Source: Pseudomonas sp. RGM2987
GTDB lineage: Bacteria > Pseudomonadota > Gammaproteobacteria > Pseudomonadales > Pseudomonadaceae
Direction: 5' to 3'
DNA length: 64,000 nt
Assembly (NCBI RefSeq): GCF_022952855.1
Contig: NZ_JALJDX010000198.1
Span: forward strand, 1-64,000
Positions 10,657-20,224 of this stretch are shown here, in pieces. The notes under the pieces are model-generated. The model was not told the origin of the DNA, ran no database searches, and worked only from the letters and a program-made list of their open reading frames with translations. The position numbers and the translations under genes are program-made. How positions within the stretch are numbered: the first letter of the stretch is position 1; every line of letters begins with the position of its first letter.

Positions 10657-11076
10657 TCAGGCGCGGTCGTTTGATGGTATGCGCTGTTCAATCACGACGC
10701 GCTCGAATGGTCCGGCCAAAACGACGTAACCGAATATTCCGATCAGGTCGTGAGCTGCAACGAACCACAGAGCTGAGTTGAATGAGCCAGTCGAAGCAAC
10801 GAAGTAGCCAATCACTACCGGGGTAATGATCCCGGCGATATTGCCGATGCCGTTGAATACCCCGCCACTGAGTCCCACCATGTTTTTCGGCGCCGTGTCG
10901 GACAGTACCGCCCAGCCTACTGCTGCCAGCCCCTTGCCAAAAAATGCCAGGGCCATCAGTGCAATCACCATGACAATCCAGCGCTGCCATCTTTCCTGCG
11001 AATGGCCGAGGATTATTTCCGCTGCCTCGATTGATGCTGCCCATTGTTCAACAGCAAAAACGCAGCCAAAGGACAT
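10657..11076 (-). pseudogene. C-terminal fragment of a GudP-type MFS glucarate/galactarate transporter
   Basis: About 100 residues match the last three or so membrane segments of GudP-like transporters (FFGKGLAAVGWAVLSDTAPK, then GLSGGVFNGIGNIAG and PVVIGYFVASTGSFNSAL). The N-terminal three quarters are absent; upstream in frame the sequence turns into non-homologous residues and then the end of the GntR gene. An ATG at 11076 with AAGG could start a short product, but it would lack most of the transporter. It therefore looks like a deletion remnant, lying between tRNA-Arg(CCT) and a GntR regulator. The intact gudP paralogue is at 15.1-16.4 kb. Confidence 0.75.
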
Positions 11077-11089
11077 CCTTTCATGACCG

Positions 11090-11836
11090 TCAGCGCAGGT
11101 TGGCGTGGCGTAGCCGCTCACGGATATTGCTGAGATGAAGTTGCATGGCCGCCTTGGCTGCGGCGGGGTCGCCCTCGGCAATGCCTTGATATATCGCTCG
11201 ATGTTCTCGATGTAAACGTAAGCTGTACTCGGTTCGATCCCCGTCATTGAGTGCGGCGCTGTCCAGACCTTTGCGGGGTATGAGGTCGATGCCCAGATGA
11301 TCGGTGATATCGACGAAGTAGCGATTGCCTGTCGCCAGGGCAATCTGTCGATGAAACTCATGATCGGCCGCAGCCGCCACGTCGCGGCTGATCGTCGGAT
11401 CCGCCAGAGTTTCGAGGGATGTTTGCATGCCTGCCAGATGAAGCGGGCTTCGGCGTTGAGCGGCAAAGCCTGCTGCTTCCACTTCGACACTGATACGAAG
11501 TTCGATGATGGCCAGGACATCCCCTAACGAGGTGCCTGAACCAGAGGGTGAATCGAAATCAGGAGTGTCGCTGACGAACGAGCCAATGCCGTGCCTGGTA
11601 ATGATCAGGCCACGGGTTTGCAGCTTGGAAATAGCTTCGCGCACGACTGTTCGGCTGACACCATGTTCAGCCATGAGATGCACTTCTGGAGGCATTCTCT
11701 GTCCACGATCCAGTGCGCCGTTGGTAATCTGCTCGGCCAGGATCTGAGCGAGTACAGACGAAAGGTTTCTTGATTGATTCAAGCCCTTGGGCCGACGCTG
11801 GAGGGGATGCCCTGGTTCGAATGTGCAGGTGTCCAT
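11090..11836 (-). CDS. FadR-subfamily GntR regulator, probably of sugar-acid catabolism
   Basis: 248-residue regulator with an N-terminal winged helix (about residues 25-90, with EHGVSRTVVREAISKLQTRGLI) and an all-helical FCD effector domain (about 105-230) keeping the metal-ligand pattern of Asp, His and two more His (DHEFHRQ, HREHRAI). It is clearly paralogous to the regulator at 17798-18508. It lies downstream of and in the same direction as the KGSADH gene, with a 113-base gap. The transporter remnant follows it, so it was probably the regulator of a second, partly lost sugar-acid operon (inference). The start at 11836 has weak signals; the first 20 residues may be non-native. Confidence 0.82.
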   Translation of the reverse strand: MDTCTFEPGHPLQRRPKGLNQSRNLSSVLAQILAEQITNGALDRGQRMPPEVHLMAEHGVSRTVVREAISKLQTRGLIITRHGIGSFVSDTPDFDSPSGSGTSLGDVLAIIELRISVEVEAAGFAAQRRSPLHLAGMQTSLETLADPTISRDVAAAADHEFHRQIALATGNRYFVDITDHLGIDLIPRKGLDSAALNDGDRTEYSLRLHREHRAIYQGIAEGDPAAAKAAMQLHLSNIRERLRHANLR

Positions 11837-11949
11837 ATCAGCCCCTGTCCGTAAGCGGTCATGTCATTCAACGTCGCTGTGGCCTGTTGCACGACATGAC
11901 GGCGCTGAGTCTGTGCCGCATGCCGGGCAACTGAGCCACAGGTGAGTAG

Positions 11950-13533
11950 CTAGCCGATAGCGGCTTCGCTCCACTCGCTATTGACCAGGCGTTTTAGCTT
12001 GAGTGGATTGGCGTTTTGCAAGGCTGGTGGCAACAGTGCATCGGGGTAATTCTGGAAGCACACCGGGCGCAGAAAACGATCGATTGCCAGGGTACCGACG
12101 GAGGTGCCGCGCGAATCCGACGTTGCCGGGTATGGCCCGCCATGAACCATGGCTTCACAGACTTCTACGCCGGTGGGATACCCGTTGACCAATATCCGTC
12201 CGACTTTGTGTTCCAGCACAGGGATGAGCCATTGGTATTGCAGCAGGTCGGACTGTTCGCCAATCAGCGTGGCGGTCAACTGGCCACGCAATGATTTGAG
12301 CGCGAGTTCAAGCTGATGGTCGTCCGCCACTTCGATCACAATCGTCGTTGGCCCGAAGACTTCTTCTTGCAACAGTTCATCACCCTCGAGCAGCAGGCTC
12401 ACATCAGCCTTGAACAACTGTGGGTGCGCCTGGTTTCCGGTCTGCTCGGCGCCGGTCAGGTGTGTAATGCCGGGATGGGTGTGTAGGTGTTCAAGGCCCT
12501 TGGAATAGTTGCGCAGGCCGCCTGCGTTCAGCATCGTCTGTGGTGCTTGAGCCGCCATCTGGCCTTTGAGGTGCTCGAGGAATTGCGCGAACTGCGCGGA
12601 CTTGATCCCTATGACCAGGCCAGGATTGGTGCAGAACTGGCCGCAACCCATCACCACAGAGGCCGCCAGGTCTTTTGCCACTGTTTCGCCCCGTGTCGCC
12701 AGTGCGCCGGGCAGCAGCACGACAGGGTTGATGCTCGACATTTCTGCAAACACCGGAATGGGTTGTGGGCGCTCTGCGGCCATCTTGCACAGCGCATTCC
12801 CACCGCCGAGGGAGCCGGTGAAGCCCACCGCCTGTATGGCTGGATGCTTGACCAGCCACTCACCGACGCCTGCGCCGAAGATCATGTTGAATACACCCTT
12901 GGGCATTGCGGTGCGTTCGGCAGCTCGAACGATGGCGCAACCCACCAGATCGGCGGTTGCCATGTGGCCACTGTGTGCCTTGAACACCACTGGGCAGCCA
13001 GCCGCCAGGGCGGCCGCGGTATCGCCACCGGCGGTAGAAAACGCCAAGGGGAAGTTGCTGGCACCAAACACGGCGACCGGGCCTACACCGATGCGGTATT
13101 GACGCAGGTCGACTCGCGGCAGTGGCGTGCGATCCGGCAGGGGGAGGTCAATGCGTGCACCTAGAAAGTCGCCACGACGCAGCACTTTTGCAAACAGGCG
13201 CATCTGGCCGCTGGTGCGTGCTCGTTCACCCTGGATGCGACCTGCTGGTAATGCGGTTTCCTGGCAAACGATGGCGACGAAGTCGTCGCCCAGTTGATCA
13301 ATCTCGTCGGCGATTGCCTCGAGAAATTCAGCTCGGCGTGCAGGGCTCAACTGTCGATATTCAACGAAGGCTGTTTCGGCAGCCAGTGCGGCGCGATCTA
13401 CTTCAGCTTCTGTCGCTTGAAAAAAATCGTATGGCAGAGCCTGGCCAGTGGTTGCATCCAGGCTGCTCAGTTTCTTATCGCCGTCGGCGCTACGCTCGCC
13501 AGCAATGAAGTTTTGGCCAAGAAGAGTGAACAT
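11950..13533 (-). CDS. 2,5-dioxovalerate (alpha-ketoglutarate semialdehyde) dehydrogenase
   Basis: NAD(P)-dependent aldehyde dehydrogenase that oxidises 2-oxoglutarate semialdehyde to 2-oxoglutarate, the last step of D-glucarate/galactarate breakdown. The 527-residue length fits the type III KGSADH family. The catalytic Cys is in GCGQFCTNPG (about residue 310), the general-base Glu in FAEMSS (about 275) and the cofactor loop in GFTGS. ATG at 13533 begins MFTLLGQNFIAGERS, with a GGAG 8 bases upstream. It is the last gene of kdgD-gudP-gudD-KGSADH. The 151-base gap before it holds a hairpin. Confidence 0.92.
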   Translation of the reverse strand: MFTLLGQNFIAGERSADGDKKLSSLDATTGQALPYDFFQATEAEVDRAALAAETAFVEYRQLSPARRAEFLEAIADEIDQLGDDFVAIVCQETALPAGRIQGERARTSGQMRLFAKVLRRGDFLGARIDLPLPDRTPLPRVDLRQYRIGVGPVAVFGASNFPLAFSTAGGDTAAALAAGCPVVFKAHSGHMATADLVGCAIVRAAERTAMPKGVFNMIFGAGVGEWLVKHPAIQAVGFTGSLGGGNALCKMAAERPQPIPVFAEMSSINPVVLLPGALATRGETVAKDLAASVVMGCGQFCTNPGLVIGIKSAQFAQFLEHLKGQMAAQAPQTMLNAGGLRNYSKGLEHLHTHPGITHLTGAEQTGNQAHPQLFKADVSLLLEGDELLQEEVFGPTTIVIEVADDHQLELALKSLRGQLTATLIGEQSDLLQYQWLIPVLEHKVGRILVNGYPTGVEVCEAMVHGGPYPATSDSRGTSVGTLAIDRFLRPVCFQNYPDALLPPALQNANPLKLKRLVNSEWSEAAIG

Positions 13534-13606
13534 ATCGGTCTCCGTGTGCTTCAGACCGGGCATGGAATGCTTGTCCGAAGTCGGTTAAATGATGCGACAC
13601 AGGGGG

Positions 13607-13632
13607 AGGGGTACTTTGGGTACCCCTTTTTC
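13607..13632. other. Hairpin between gudD and the KGSADH gene
   Basis: AGGGGTAC and GTACCCCT form an 8-bp stem with a 5-base loop. The T-run follows on the plus strand, opposite to the flanking genes, so it is not a standard terminator for this operon. It could modulate or stabilise the operon mRNA. Confidence 0.5.
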
Positions 13633-13684
13633 TGAGGGTGCAGCCTTATGAGAGCGGTGGGCGTTACTTGTGCCAAGGCCTGGA

Positions 13685-15037
13685 CTAGCGCACCAGGCAA
13701 GGCTGTTTGTTGTTGAAGCTCCAGCCTGGAATCAAAAACTGCATTGCGACGCTGTCATCCCGAGCGCCAAGTCCCATGCCTTTGTATACCTCATGTGCCT
13801 TGGCAACCGCGTCCATGTCAATGTCCACACCCAGACCATGTTTGGTCGGAACCTGGACGTAGCCGCCTTCGATTTTCAGCGGTTCCTTGGTCAAGCGCTG
13901 ACCGTCCTGCCAGATCCAGTGGGTATCGATCGCCGTGATCTCTCCAGGTGCTGCGGCTGCTACCTGAGTGAACATGGCCAGGGAGATGTCGAAGTGGTTG
14001 TTGGAGTGAGAACCCCAGGTCAGCCCCCATTCATGACACATCTGAGCCACTCGGACTGAGCCCTGCATTGTCCAGAAATGTGGATCGGCGAGCGGGATGT
14101 CGACCGATTGCAACTGGATCGCGTGGCCCATTTCGCGCCAGTCGGTTGCAATCATGTTGGTCGCGGTTTTAAGGCCGGTGGCGCGACGGAATTCAGCCAT
14201 GACTTCACGCCCCGAATAACCATTTTCCGCGCCGCATGGATCTTCAGCGTAGGCCAGGACGTGATGCTGATCCCGGCACAAGCGGATGGCTTCTTTCAGT
14301 GACCACGCGCCATTGGGGTCGAGCGTGATACGGGCATCAGGAAAGCGTTCGGCCAACGCCGTGACCGCTTCGATCTCTTCATCGCCGCTCAACACACCCC
14401 CTTTGAGCTTGAAGTCATTAAAGCCGTATTTGGCCTTCGCGGCCTCGGCCAGGCGCACCACGGCCTCGGCGGTCATGGCTTTCTCGTGACGCAGGCGGAA
14501 CCAGTCGTTGTCTGCTTCGGATTCGTTGCGGTACGCAAGATCCGTGACGTTGCGATCGCCGATGTAGAACAGGTAGCCGAGCATCTTCACGGCATCGCGT
14601 TGCTGGCCTTCGCCCAGCAATGCGGCAACCGGCACCTCGAGGAATTGACCCAGCAGGTCGAGCAGGGCGGCTTCCATCGCGGTGACCGCATGGATGGTAA
14701 TTCGAAGGTCGAACGTTTGCAGGCCGCGGCCGGCTGAATCACGCGATGCAAAGGTCGTCCGCATCTGATTGAGGATGCGTTGGTACTGACCGATAGGTTG
14801 GCCGATGACCAGGCCGCGAGCGTCTTCGAGTGTCTCGCGGATACGCTCGCCACCGGGTACTTCACCTACGCCAGTGTTGCCGGAGCTGTCTTTGAGAATG
14901 ACGATGTTACGGGTAAAAAACGGGCCGTGAGCACCGCTCAGATTCAGCAACATGCTGTCGTGACCCGCTACGGGTATGACTTGAAAACTGGTGACAACCG
15001 GTGATTTCGTGGTGTTGGCAGCGTGTTCAGCATTCAT
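13685..15037 (-). CDS. gudD: Glucarate dehydratase
   Basis: Enolase-superfamily enzyme that dehydrates D-glucarate (and often L-idarate) to 5-dehydro-4-deoxy-D-glucarate. The 450-residue length is the family norm. Visible family features: the catalytic Lys pair region FKLKGG (about 210), the metal ligands in [19 protein letters not shown] and ATNMIATDW, and the catalytic His in GSHSNNH (about 335). ATG at 15037 has AGGA upstream. It is 41 bases behind gudP and upstream of the KGSADH gene, consistent with one catabolic operon. Confidence 0.95.
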   Translation of the reverse strand: MNAEHAANTTKSPVVTSFQVIPVAGHDSMLLNLSGAHGPFFTRNIVILKDSSGNTGVGEVPGGERIRETLEDARGLVIGQPIGQYQRILNQMRTTFASRDSAGRGLQTFDLRITIHAVTAMEAALLDLLGQFLEVPVAALLGEGQQRDAVKMLGYLFYIGDRNVTDLAYRNESEADNDWFRLRHEKAMTAEAVVRLAEAAKAKYGFNDFKLKGGVLSGDEEIEAVTALAERFPDARITLDPNGAWSLKEAIRLCRDQHHVLAYAEDPCGAENGYSGREVMAEFRRATGLKTATNMIATDWREMGHAIQLQSVDIPLADPHFWTMQGSVRVAQMCHEWGLTWGSHSNNHFDISLAMFTQVAAAAPGEITAIDTHWIWQDGQRLTKEPLKIEGGYVQVPTKHGLGVDIDMDAVAKAHEVYKGMGLGARDDSVAMQFLIPGWSFNNKQPCLVR

Positions 15038-15078
15038 GGCAAATTCCTGCAAAATGAGTTCGTTCAGCGATCAATAGG

Positions 15079-16443
15079 TCAGTGGGATTTGCTGACTGTC
15101 GCGCCGGGTGACGCCATGTTCGGCGGCGTGACCAGTGTTGATGGTTTTGGCGACGTCTTGGCAAAGAACACCAGTATTGCCGCGAGTACCGAGGTGCCCG
15201 CCAAGCCGTAGAGGCCACCTTGGATCGACCCGGTTGTTTGTTCCAGGAAGCCGAAGGTCGTTGGCGCCACGAAGCCGCCCAGGTTACCGATCGAGTTGAT
15301 CAGCGCGATGACGGCCGCCGCGATACGTGCATCCAGGTAGCCCTGCGGAATTGGCCAGAATAAAGACGACGCCGATTTGAAGCCGATGGCGGCAAAGCAG
15401 ATGGCTACGAAGGCAAAGATCGGCCCGCCGGTGGTGGAAAAGAACATACCGGCAGCGGCAATCAACAGTGCAGTTGCAACCCAGGCTTGTTGGAATTTGA
15501 ATTTGCTCGACAACGCCGCGAAGGAGTACATGGCGATGATCGAAATCAACCAAGGGATCGAGTTGAAGAAGCCCACCTGAATGTCGCTGAGGTCACCCAT
15601 CTTCTTGATGATGCTGGGGAGCCAGAAAGTGGCGGCGTAGATGGTCAGCTGAATGCAGAAATACAGCGCGCAGAAAAGCATGATCTGGCGGTCTTTGAGG
15701 AGTTTGCCGATGGTCGGCTTGACGGTCGCCACTGCCTCACGTTCACGTTGTTCCTGATCAATTGCGTCGACCAGTGCGTCCTGTTCTTCGCGAGTCATCC
15801 ATTTTGCGTCGTGGGGTTTGGAATCCAGCCAGAACCAGACGAAGAAACCCAGCACAACAGAGGCAAGACCTTCGATGGCAAACATCCACTGCCAGCCGTG
15901 GAAGCCGAAGCCTTCGATTTGTAGCAGGGCACCCGACAGCGGGCCGGAGATCAGCGAAGCGATTGCCGAGCCACTCAAGAAAATGGCGATGGCTTTACCG
16001 CGTTCTACACCAGGCAACCAGCGGGTGAAGTAGTAGATTACGCCGGGGAAAAAGCCTGCTTCGGCGACGCCCAGCAGAAAGCGCAGGATGTAGAAGTGGG
16101 TTTCGTTCTGGATGAACGCCATCATCGTGGCGACGATGCCCCAGGTGAGCATGATGCGGGTCAGCCAGACTCGAGCCCCGATTCTTTGCAAAAGCATGTT
16201 GGACGGGACTTCGAAGAGCGCGTAGCCGATGAAGAACAGGCCAGCGCCCAGACCGTAGGCGGCAGCACCGATGCCGAGGTCATGTTCCATGTGCGTGCGC
16301 ACGAAACCGATATTGACCCGGTCGATGTAGTTGAGGATGAACATGATGACGAAAAGTGGGAGCACATGACCCTTCACTTTACGCACGGCGCGAGCCAGGA
16401 CTGAATCTTCTGGAACGACAGATGCACTGCTTGAGTTATTCAC
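15079..16443 (-). CDS. gudP: D-glucarate/galactarate MFS transporter GudP
   Basis: Inner-membrane proton symporter of the anion:cation symporter MFS family. The 454-residue protein has about 12 membrane helices, starting near residue 30 (LPLFVIMFILNYIDRVNIGFV, characteristic of this family), the RFLLGVAEAGFFPGVIYYFTRW segment near 115, and a large central cytoplasmic loop (about 195-245). The start MNNSSSASVV is followed by a hydrophilic leader. Sitting between kdgD and gudD indicates uptake of the sugar acid used by them. A truncated paralogue lies at 10657-11076. Confidence 0.9.
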   Translation of the reverse strand: MNNSSSASVVPEDSVLARAVRKVKGHVLPLFVIMFILNYIDRVNIGFVRTHMEHDLGIGAAAYGLGAGLFFIGYALFEVPSNMLLQRIGARVWLTRIMLTWGIVATMMAFIQNETHFYILRFLLGVAEAGFFPGVIYYFTRWLPGVERGKAIAIFLSGSAIASLISGPLSGALLQIEGFGFHGWQWMFAIEGLASVVLGFFVWFWLDSKPHDAKWMTREEQDALVDAIDQEQREREAVATVKPTIGKLLKDRQIMLFCALYFCIQLTIYAATFWLPSIIKKMGDLSDIQVGFFNSIPWLISIIAMYSFAALSSKFKFQQAWVATALLIAAAGMFFSTTGGPIFAFVAICFAAIGFKSASSLFWPIPQGYLDARIAAAVIALINSIGNLGGFVAPTTFGFLEQTTGSIQGGLYGLAGTSVLAAILVFFAKTSPKPSTLVTPPNMASPGATVSKSH

Positions 16444-16523
16444 AATTCAAATCTCCCACTGATTATTTTTATGCGGGTTTGGGTGTGATGCCGGCGACTT
16501 GACCGCCGGTTGTTGCCGGCGGA

Positions 16524-17435
16524 TTACTGGGCGCCGAGTTTCTTGATCAGCGCATCCAGCTCTTCCATTTCATTTGGCAGCAGGTCAGTCAGCGGAGCTC
16601 GCACAGGGCCAGCATCATGGCCTACCAGTTTGGCGCCGGCCTTGACGATGCTGACGCCATAGCCCTCGCAGCGATTGCGGATATCCAGGTAAGGCAGGAA
16701 GAAATCATCGATGAGTTTGCCCACGGTTTCGTGGTCTTCAGCTGCGATCGCGCGGTAGAACTCCATCGCCGTTTTGGGAATGAAGTTGAATACCGCCGAG
16801 GAGTAAACCGGCACGCCCATCGCTTTATAAGCGGCGGCGTAGACTTCGGCGGTTGGCAAGCCGCCCAGGTAGGTCAAGCGTTCACCCAGCCGGCGGCGAA
16901 TTGAAACCATGCTTTCAATGTCACCCACGCCGTCCTTGAAGCCAATCAGGTTTGGGCAGCGATCGGCAATTTTTTCCAGGCTTTCAGCGTTCAGGCGGCA
17001 GACGTTACGGTTGTAGACAACAACGCCGAAATCGACCGATTTGCAGACTTGCTCAACGTGGGCGACCAGGCCTTCCTGGCTGGCTTCTGTCAGGTAATGA
17101 GGCAGCAGCAATACCCCCGCTGCGCCCTGGCGTTCGGCTTCCTGAGCCAATGCGATGGCTTGGCGGGTCGAACCGCCCGTGCCTGCCAGAATCGGCACTT
17201 CGCCACGGCAGGTTTCAACCGCGACCTTGATGATTTGCGAATACTCGCCCGCTTCGAGCGAAAAGAACTCGCCTGTGCCACCGGCTGCAAACAACGCGCT
17301 CGCCCCGTACGGCGCGAGCCATTCCAGGCGTTTGGCGTAGGTGTCGGCGCGGAAGTCACCCGCAGCGTCAAAGTCAGTCAATGGAAAAGACAGGAGGCCT
17401 TCGGAGAGGATGGACTTGAGTTCTTGAGGGGTCAT
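16524..17435 (-). CDS. kdgD: 5-dehydro-4-deoxyglucarate dehydratase
   Basis: DapA/NAL-family class I lyase that dehydrates and decarboxylates 5-dehydro-4-deoxy-D-glucarate to 2-oxoglutarate semialdehyde and CO2. From ATG 17435 the product is 303 residues, the family length. GTGEFFSL is near residue 50, the Tyr in VVYNRNV near 145, and the Schiff-base Lys in IGFKDGVGD near 185. The 17450 ATG (five residues longer) lacks a ribosome site, while 17435 has CAGGCG. First gene of the minus-strand catabolic operon, preceded by a promoter overlapped by an operator. Confidence 0.93.
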   Translation of the reverse strand: MTPQELKSILSEGLLSFPLTDFDAAGDFRADTYAKRLEWLAPYGASALFAAGGTGEFFSLEAGEYSQIIKVAVETCRGEVPILAGTGGSTRQAIALAQEAERQGAAGVLLLPHYLTEASQEGLVAHVEQVCKSVDFGVVVYNRNVCRLNAESLEKIADRCPNLIGFKDGVGDIESMVSIRRRLGERLTYLGGLPTAEVYAAAYKAMGVPVYSSAVFNFIPKTAMEFYRAIAAEDHETVGKLIDDFFLPYLDIRNRCEGYGVSIVKAGAKLVGHDAGPVRAPLTDLLPNEMEELDALIKKLGAQ

Positions 17436-17490
17436 GTGTTTCGCCTGCATCGCTGTTTTTGTTGGGATGTCATGGGTGTTCTGTTGATAG

Positions 17491-17520
17491 ACATCATACA
17501 AGTAATTTTTTTGTTCGCAA
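17491..17520 (-). promoter_or_regulatory. kdgD operon promoter with overlapping GntR-type operator
   Basis: On the minus strand TTGCGA (17515-17520), a 16-base spacer and TATGAT (17493-17498) form a plausible sigma-70 promoter. The -10 is embedded in TTGTATGATGT, whose first eight bases match the reverse complement of the perfect TTGTCATACAA site at 17690-17700. A repressor bound there would block the operon. Confidence 0.6.
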
Positions 17521-17689
17521 CGACATGCTCTAGGATTTCTTTGCATAACAGACGGAAAAATTGAGTCCTTTCGGTTATTGATGTGCCCAATTTTAAGGGG
17601 TTGTTCGGCCAGGCGTTGGGTTTTATCGGTTTTTCTTTAGATGATGCAGCAAGCGGAAAGTGGGTTTGGTGGTGAGATGAAAATGTGTG

Positions 17690-17700
17690 TTGTCATACAA
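17690..17700. promoter_or_regulatory. Palindromic operator TTGTCATACAA for the FadR-type regulator
   Basis: TTGT-CAT-ACAA fits the T-GT-N3-AC-A pattern of FadR-subfamily GntR operators. It lies about 100 bases upstream of the regulator at 17798 and about 190 bases from a matching half-site at the kdgD promoter. The site itself is seen; its use is inferred. Confidence 0.55.
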
Positions 17701-17797
17701 GTTTGGCGTCCAGGATTCTCTTTGCTCGACGGCATTGCGCCAGAGGAGCGCTGGCGGGTGATAAGCTCTTCCCAGCAAAAATCCTGGACTCGAACTT

Positions 17798-18508
17798 ATG
17801 CAAACCGAAAGTGGAATACCCGTCCGAAGACGATCCAATAATCTGGCTCAGGGTGTGGTCGAGGCGCTGACACAGCGCATTTTGCTCGGGCAGTTGAAGC
17901 CGGGCGAAAAGTTGCCTTCGGAATCCACCATCGTGCGCGAGCATGGCGTCAGTCGCACCGTCGTGCGGGAGGCTATTTCCAAGTTGCAAGCGTCGGGCTT
18001 GGTGGAAACTCGTCACGGAATAGGAACGTTTGTACTTGAGCGACCGGCGCCGCCCGGACTGCGCCTGCATATGGATACGGTCGCGAGTGTCAGGAACATG
18101 CTTGAGCTGCGTCTGGGTCTAGAAGTACAGGCTGTAGCGTTAGCCGCCGTGCGCAGATCCGACGATCAGCTCGCTCGCATGCGTCAGGCACTGACTGACT
18201 ACCAGGCATCGCTGGCCAACAACGACAGTTGCGTCGAGGAGGACAAGCGCTTCCACCAACTGATCGCCGAGGCCACCGGCAATACTTTTTTTACCGAAAT
18301 CATGCAGCACTTGGGCAGCGCGATGATTCCGCGTACGCAAGTCAAGGTTGACGAGCGCGGCGGCGCCGACTTTTCTCAGTTGGGGCATCTGGCGAGCCTG
18401 GAGCATGAAGCGATTTTCAATGCCATTAAACGGCAGGATCCCGATGCCGCCCGAGCCGCGATGGTGCTGCATTTGACCAATAGCCGAGATCGGTTTTCGG
18501 GGCAGTGA
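17798..18508 (+). CDS. FadR-subfamily GntR regulator of the glucarate operon
   Basis: 236-residue repressor-type regulator transcribed divergently from kdgD. The N-terminal winged helix spans about residues 12-78 (EHGVSRTVVREAISKLQASGLVETRHGIGTF in pieces). The FCD ligand domain spans about 92-225 and keeps the metal/effector His and Asp positions (DKRFHQLIAEATGN, LEHEAIFNAI). It is a paralogue of the gene at 11090-11836, most alike in the helix-turn-helix, so both may read similar operators. ATG at 17798 is the first in frame; the Shine-Dalgarno is weak. Probable ligand is a sugar acid or pathway intermediate (inference). Confidence 0.88.
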   Translation: MQTESGIPVRRRSNNLAQGVVEALTQRILLGQLKPGEKLPSESTIVREHGVSRTVVREAISKLQASGLVETRHGIGTFVLERPAPPGLRLHMDTVASVRNMLELRLGLEVQAVALAAVRRSDDQLARMRQALTDYQASLANNDSCVEEDKRFHQLIAEATGNTFFTEIMQHLGSAMIPRTQVKVDERGGADFSQLGHLASLEHEAIFNAIKRQDPDAARAAMVLHLTNSRDRFSGQ

Positions 18509-18616
18509 TCCGTTAACGGAACGCCATTTGCGGCCGATAACCTGACGAGTCCTATCTTCTGCGGCATTTAGTTGTTTTGCCGTTGGGTTATTTTCTTACT
18601 TGCCTGGACATCCTCG

Positions 18617-20224
18617 ATGCTGGCGTACCACCAAAAAAGCTTTCTGATCGTCGATGATTTCTCGGATTTCCGCAGCTCGATCCGTTCCATGTTGCGTGAG
18701 CTGGGCGTCAAGGATGTGGACACCGCCGATACCGGTGAAGTGGCGCTGCGCATGTGCTCGCAGAAACGCTATGACTTTATTTTGCAGGACTACCACCTGG
18801 GTGACGGGCGCAAGAACGGCCAGCAGGTGTTGGAAGATTTGATGGTCGAGAAGCTGATCAGCCATGAGAGTGTATTCCTCATGGTGACCGCCGAGACCAG
18901 CCAGGCGATGGTGCTCAGTGCCCTGGAGCATGAGCCCGATGCCTACCTGACCAAGCCGTTCAACCGCTCCGGCCTGGCCCAGCGGCTGGAGCGGCTGGAA
19001 CAGCGCAAGACGCTGCTCAAGCCGATCCTCCAGGCGCTGGATCGCGGCAAGCCAATGGAAGTGCTCAACGCGTGTATCGCCCTGTGCAAGCAGGATCCGC
19101 GCTACGGGCCGTTGTGCCTGCGTTATCGGGCCGATGCGTTGCGCGACCTGAATCAGAACGAAGCCCTGGAGCGGCTGTACAACACCATCCTGGCGGATCG
19201 TCCGCTGCCCTGGGCCTATGCGGGCCTGGGCAAGTTGCTGTTCAAGCGCGGTCAGGTGCTGCAGGCCAAGGACGTCTATGAGAAGGCGCTGAAAACCTTC
19301 CCGATGATGCCGGCCCTGTACGACGGCATGGCCGAGGTGCTGGTGGCCGAAGGCGACACCAAACAGGCGCAGCACGTACTGGAAGAAGCGGTGCGTCTGT
19401 CGCCGCTGGCGGTGCGTCGACAAGCGCTGCTCGGCAAGCTGGCGATGACCAACGAAGACTACGACACCGCGTCCAGGGCCTATCGCCAGGCGGTCGGGCA
19501 GGGCGCACAGTCGCGCTTCAAGGACCCGGAGACCAACCTGGGCCTGGCCCATGCGCTGATCAGCAAGGGTAGCGAAAAGGGTCTCGATACCCGCACCCGG
19601 CTGGAGATCAATACCACCCTCAGCGCCGTGGCGAAGGAAAATCTCAACGACCCGGGGTTGCAGGTCCGAGCTCGGCTGATGAAGGCCACCAGCATGCTGC
19701 TCAACGATGCCGAGACCGCCGAGAAACTCACCGAACAGGCCTTGCAGCGCCTCGATGGCATGGAGCAGTTCATGAGCGCCGAGGCCGCGTTGCTGGTCGC
19801 CAAGCAGTTGCAGATGCTCGGCCAGGCCAGTGCCGGCGAGTCGATGCTCAAGAACTGCGCGGAAATCTACGGCGATGACCCGGCGGTGATGCAAGGCATC
19901 GCCAAACTCACCGATGACCCGAACATCCTCAATCAGGGCAATGCCGCCGCCGAGCTGAACCGCGAAGGCGTGCGCGTCTACAAGACCGGGGCGTTGCCGG
20001 AGGCGCGGGAGTTGTTCCGTCGCGCGCTGAAGATGCAGCCCAAGAACATCAGTATTGCTTTGAACATGGCGCAGTCCCTGCTGCACGGCACCGATACCAG
20101 CGTGGAATCGGAACTGCTGCAAGAGTGCCGCGCCTGCCTGAAACTGGTGGGCATGATGCCCGACACCGATGCGCGTTTTGCGCGTTATCAAAAACTGCGA
20201 AGCAAGGCATTTGGCGATGAATGA
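18617..20224 (+). CDS. Response regulator with C-terminal TPR repeats
   Basis: 535 residues with an unusual layout. The N-terminal receiver domain (about 1-125) has the acidic pair in IVDDFSDFR, the phospho-acceptor Asp58 in LQDYHLGDG, Thr in VTAET and Lys in TKPFN. No DNA-binding or enzymatic output follows; instead about 400 residues of helical TPR-like repeats extend to the end (AYAGLGKLLFKRGQVLQAKDVYEKAL, ALYDGMAEVLVAEGDTKQA in part). A protein-protein output is therefore likely. ATG at 18617 begins the receiver fold; the 18572 extension is unsupported. It overlaps the downstream kinase gene by 8 bases, implying translational coupling and partnership. Function unknown. Confidence 0.88.
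   Translation: MLAYHQKSFLIVDDFSDFRSSIRSMLRELGVKDVDTADTGEVALRMCSQKRYDFILQDYHLGDGRKNGQQVLEDLMVEKLISHESVFLMVTAETSQAMVLSALEHEPDAYLTKPFNRSGLAQRLERLEQRKTLLKPILQALDRGKPMEVLNACIALCKQDPRYGPLCLRYRADALRDLNQNEALERLYNTILADRPLPWAYAGLGKLLFKRGQVLQAKDVYEKALKTFPMMPALYDGMAEVLVAEGDTKQAQHVLEEAVRLSPLAVRRQALLGKLAMTNEDYDTASRAYRQAVGQGAQSRFKDPETNLGLAHALISKGSEKGLDTRTRLEINTTLSAVAKENLNDPGLQVRARLMKATSMLLNDAETAEKLTEQALQRLDGMEQFMSAEAALLVAKQLQMLGQASAGESMLKNCAEIYGDDPAVMQGIAKLTDDPNILNQGNAAAELNREGVRVYKTGALPEARELFRRALKMQPKNISIALNMAQSLLHGTDTSVESELLQECRACLKLVGMMPDTDARFARYQKLRSKAFGDE

Noticed and set aside
10459-18508. Complete genomic island integrated at tRNA-Arg(CCT)
   Set aside because: No integrase, no repeated tRNA 3' end and no mobility gene was found; only a metabolic locus with a truncated transporter lies there.
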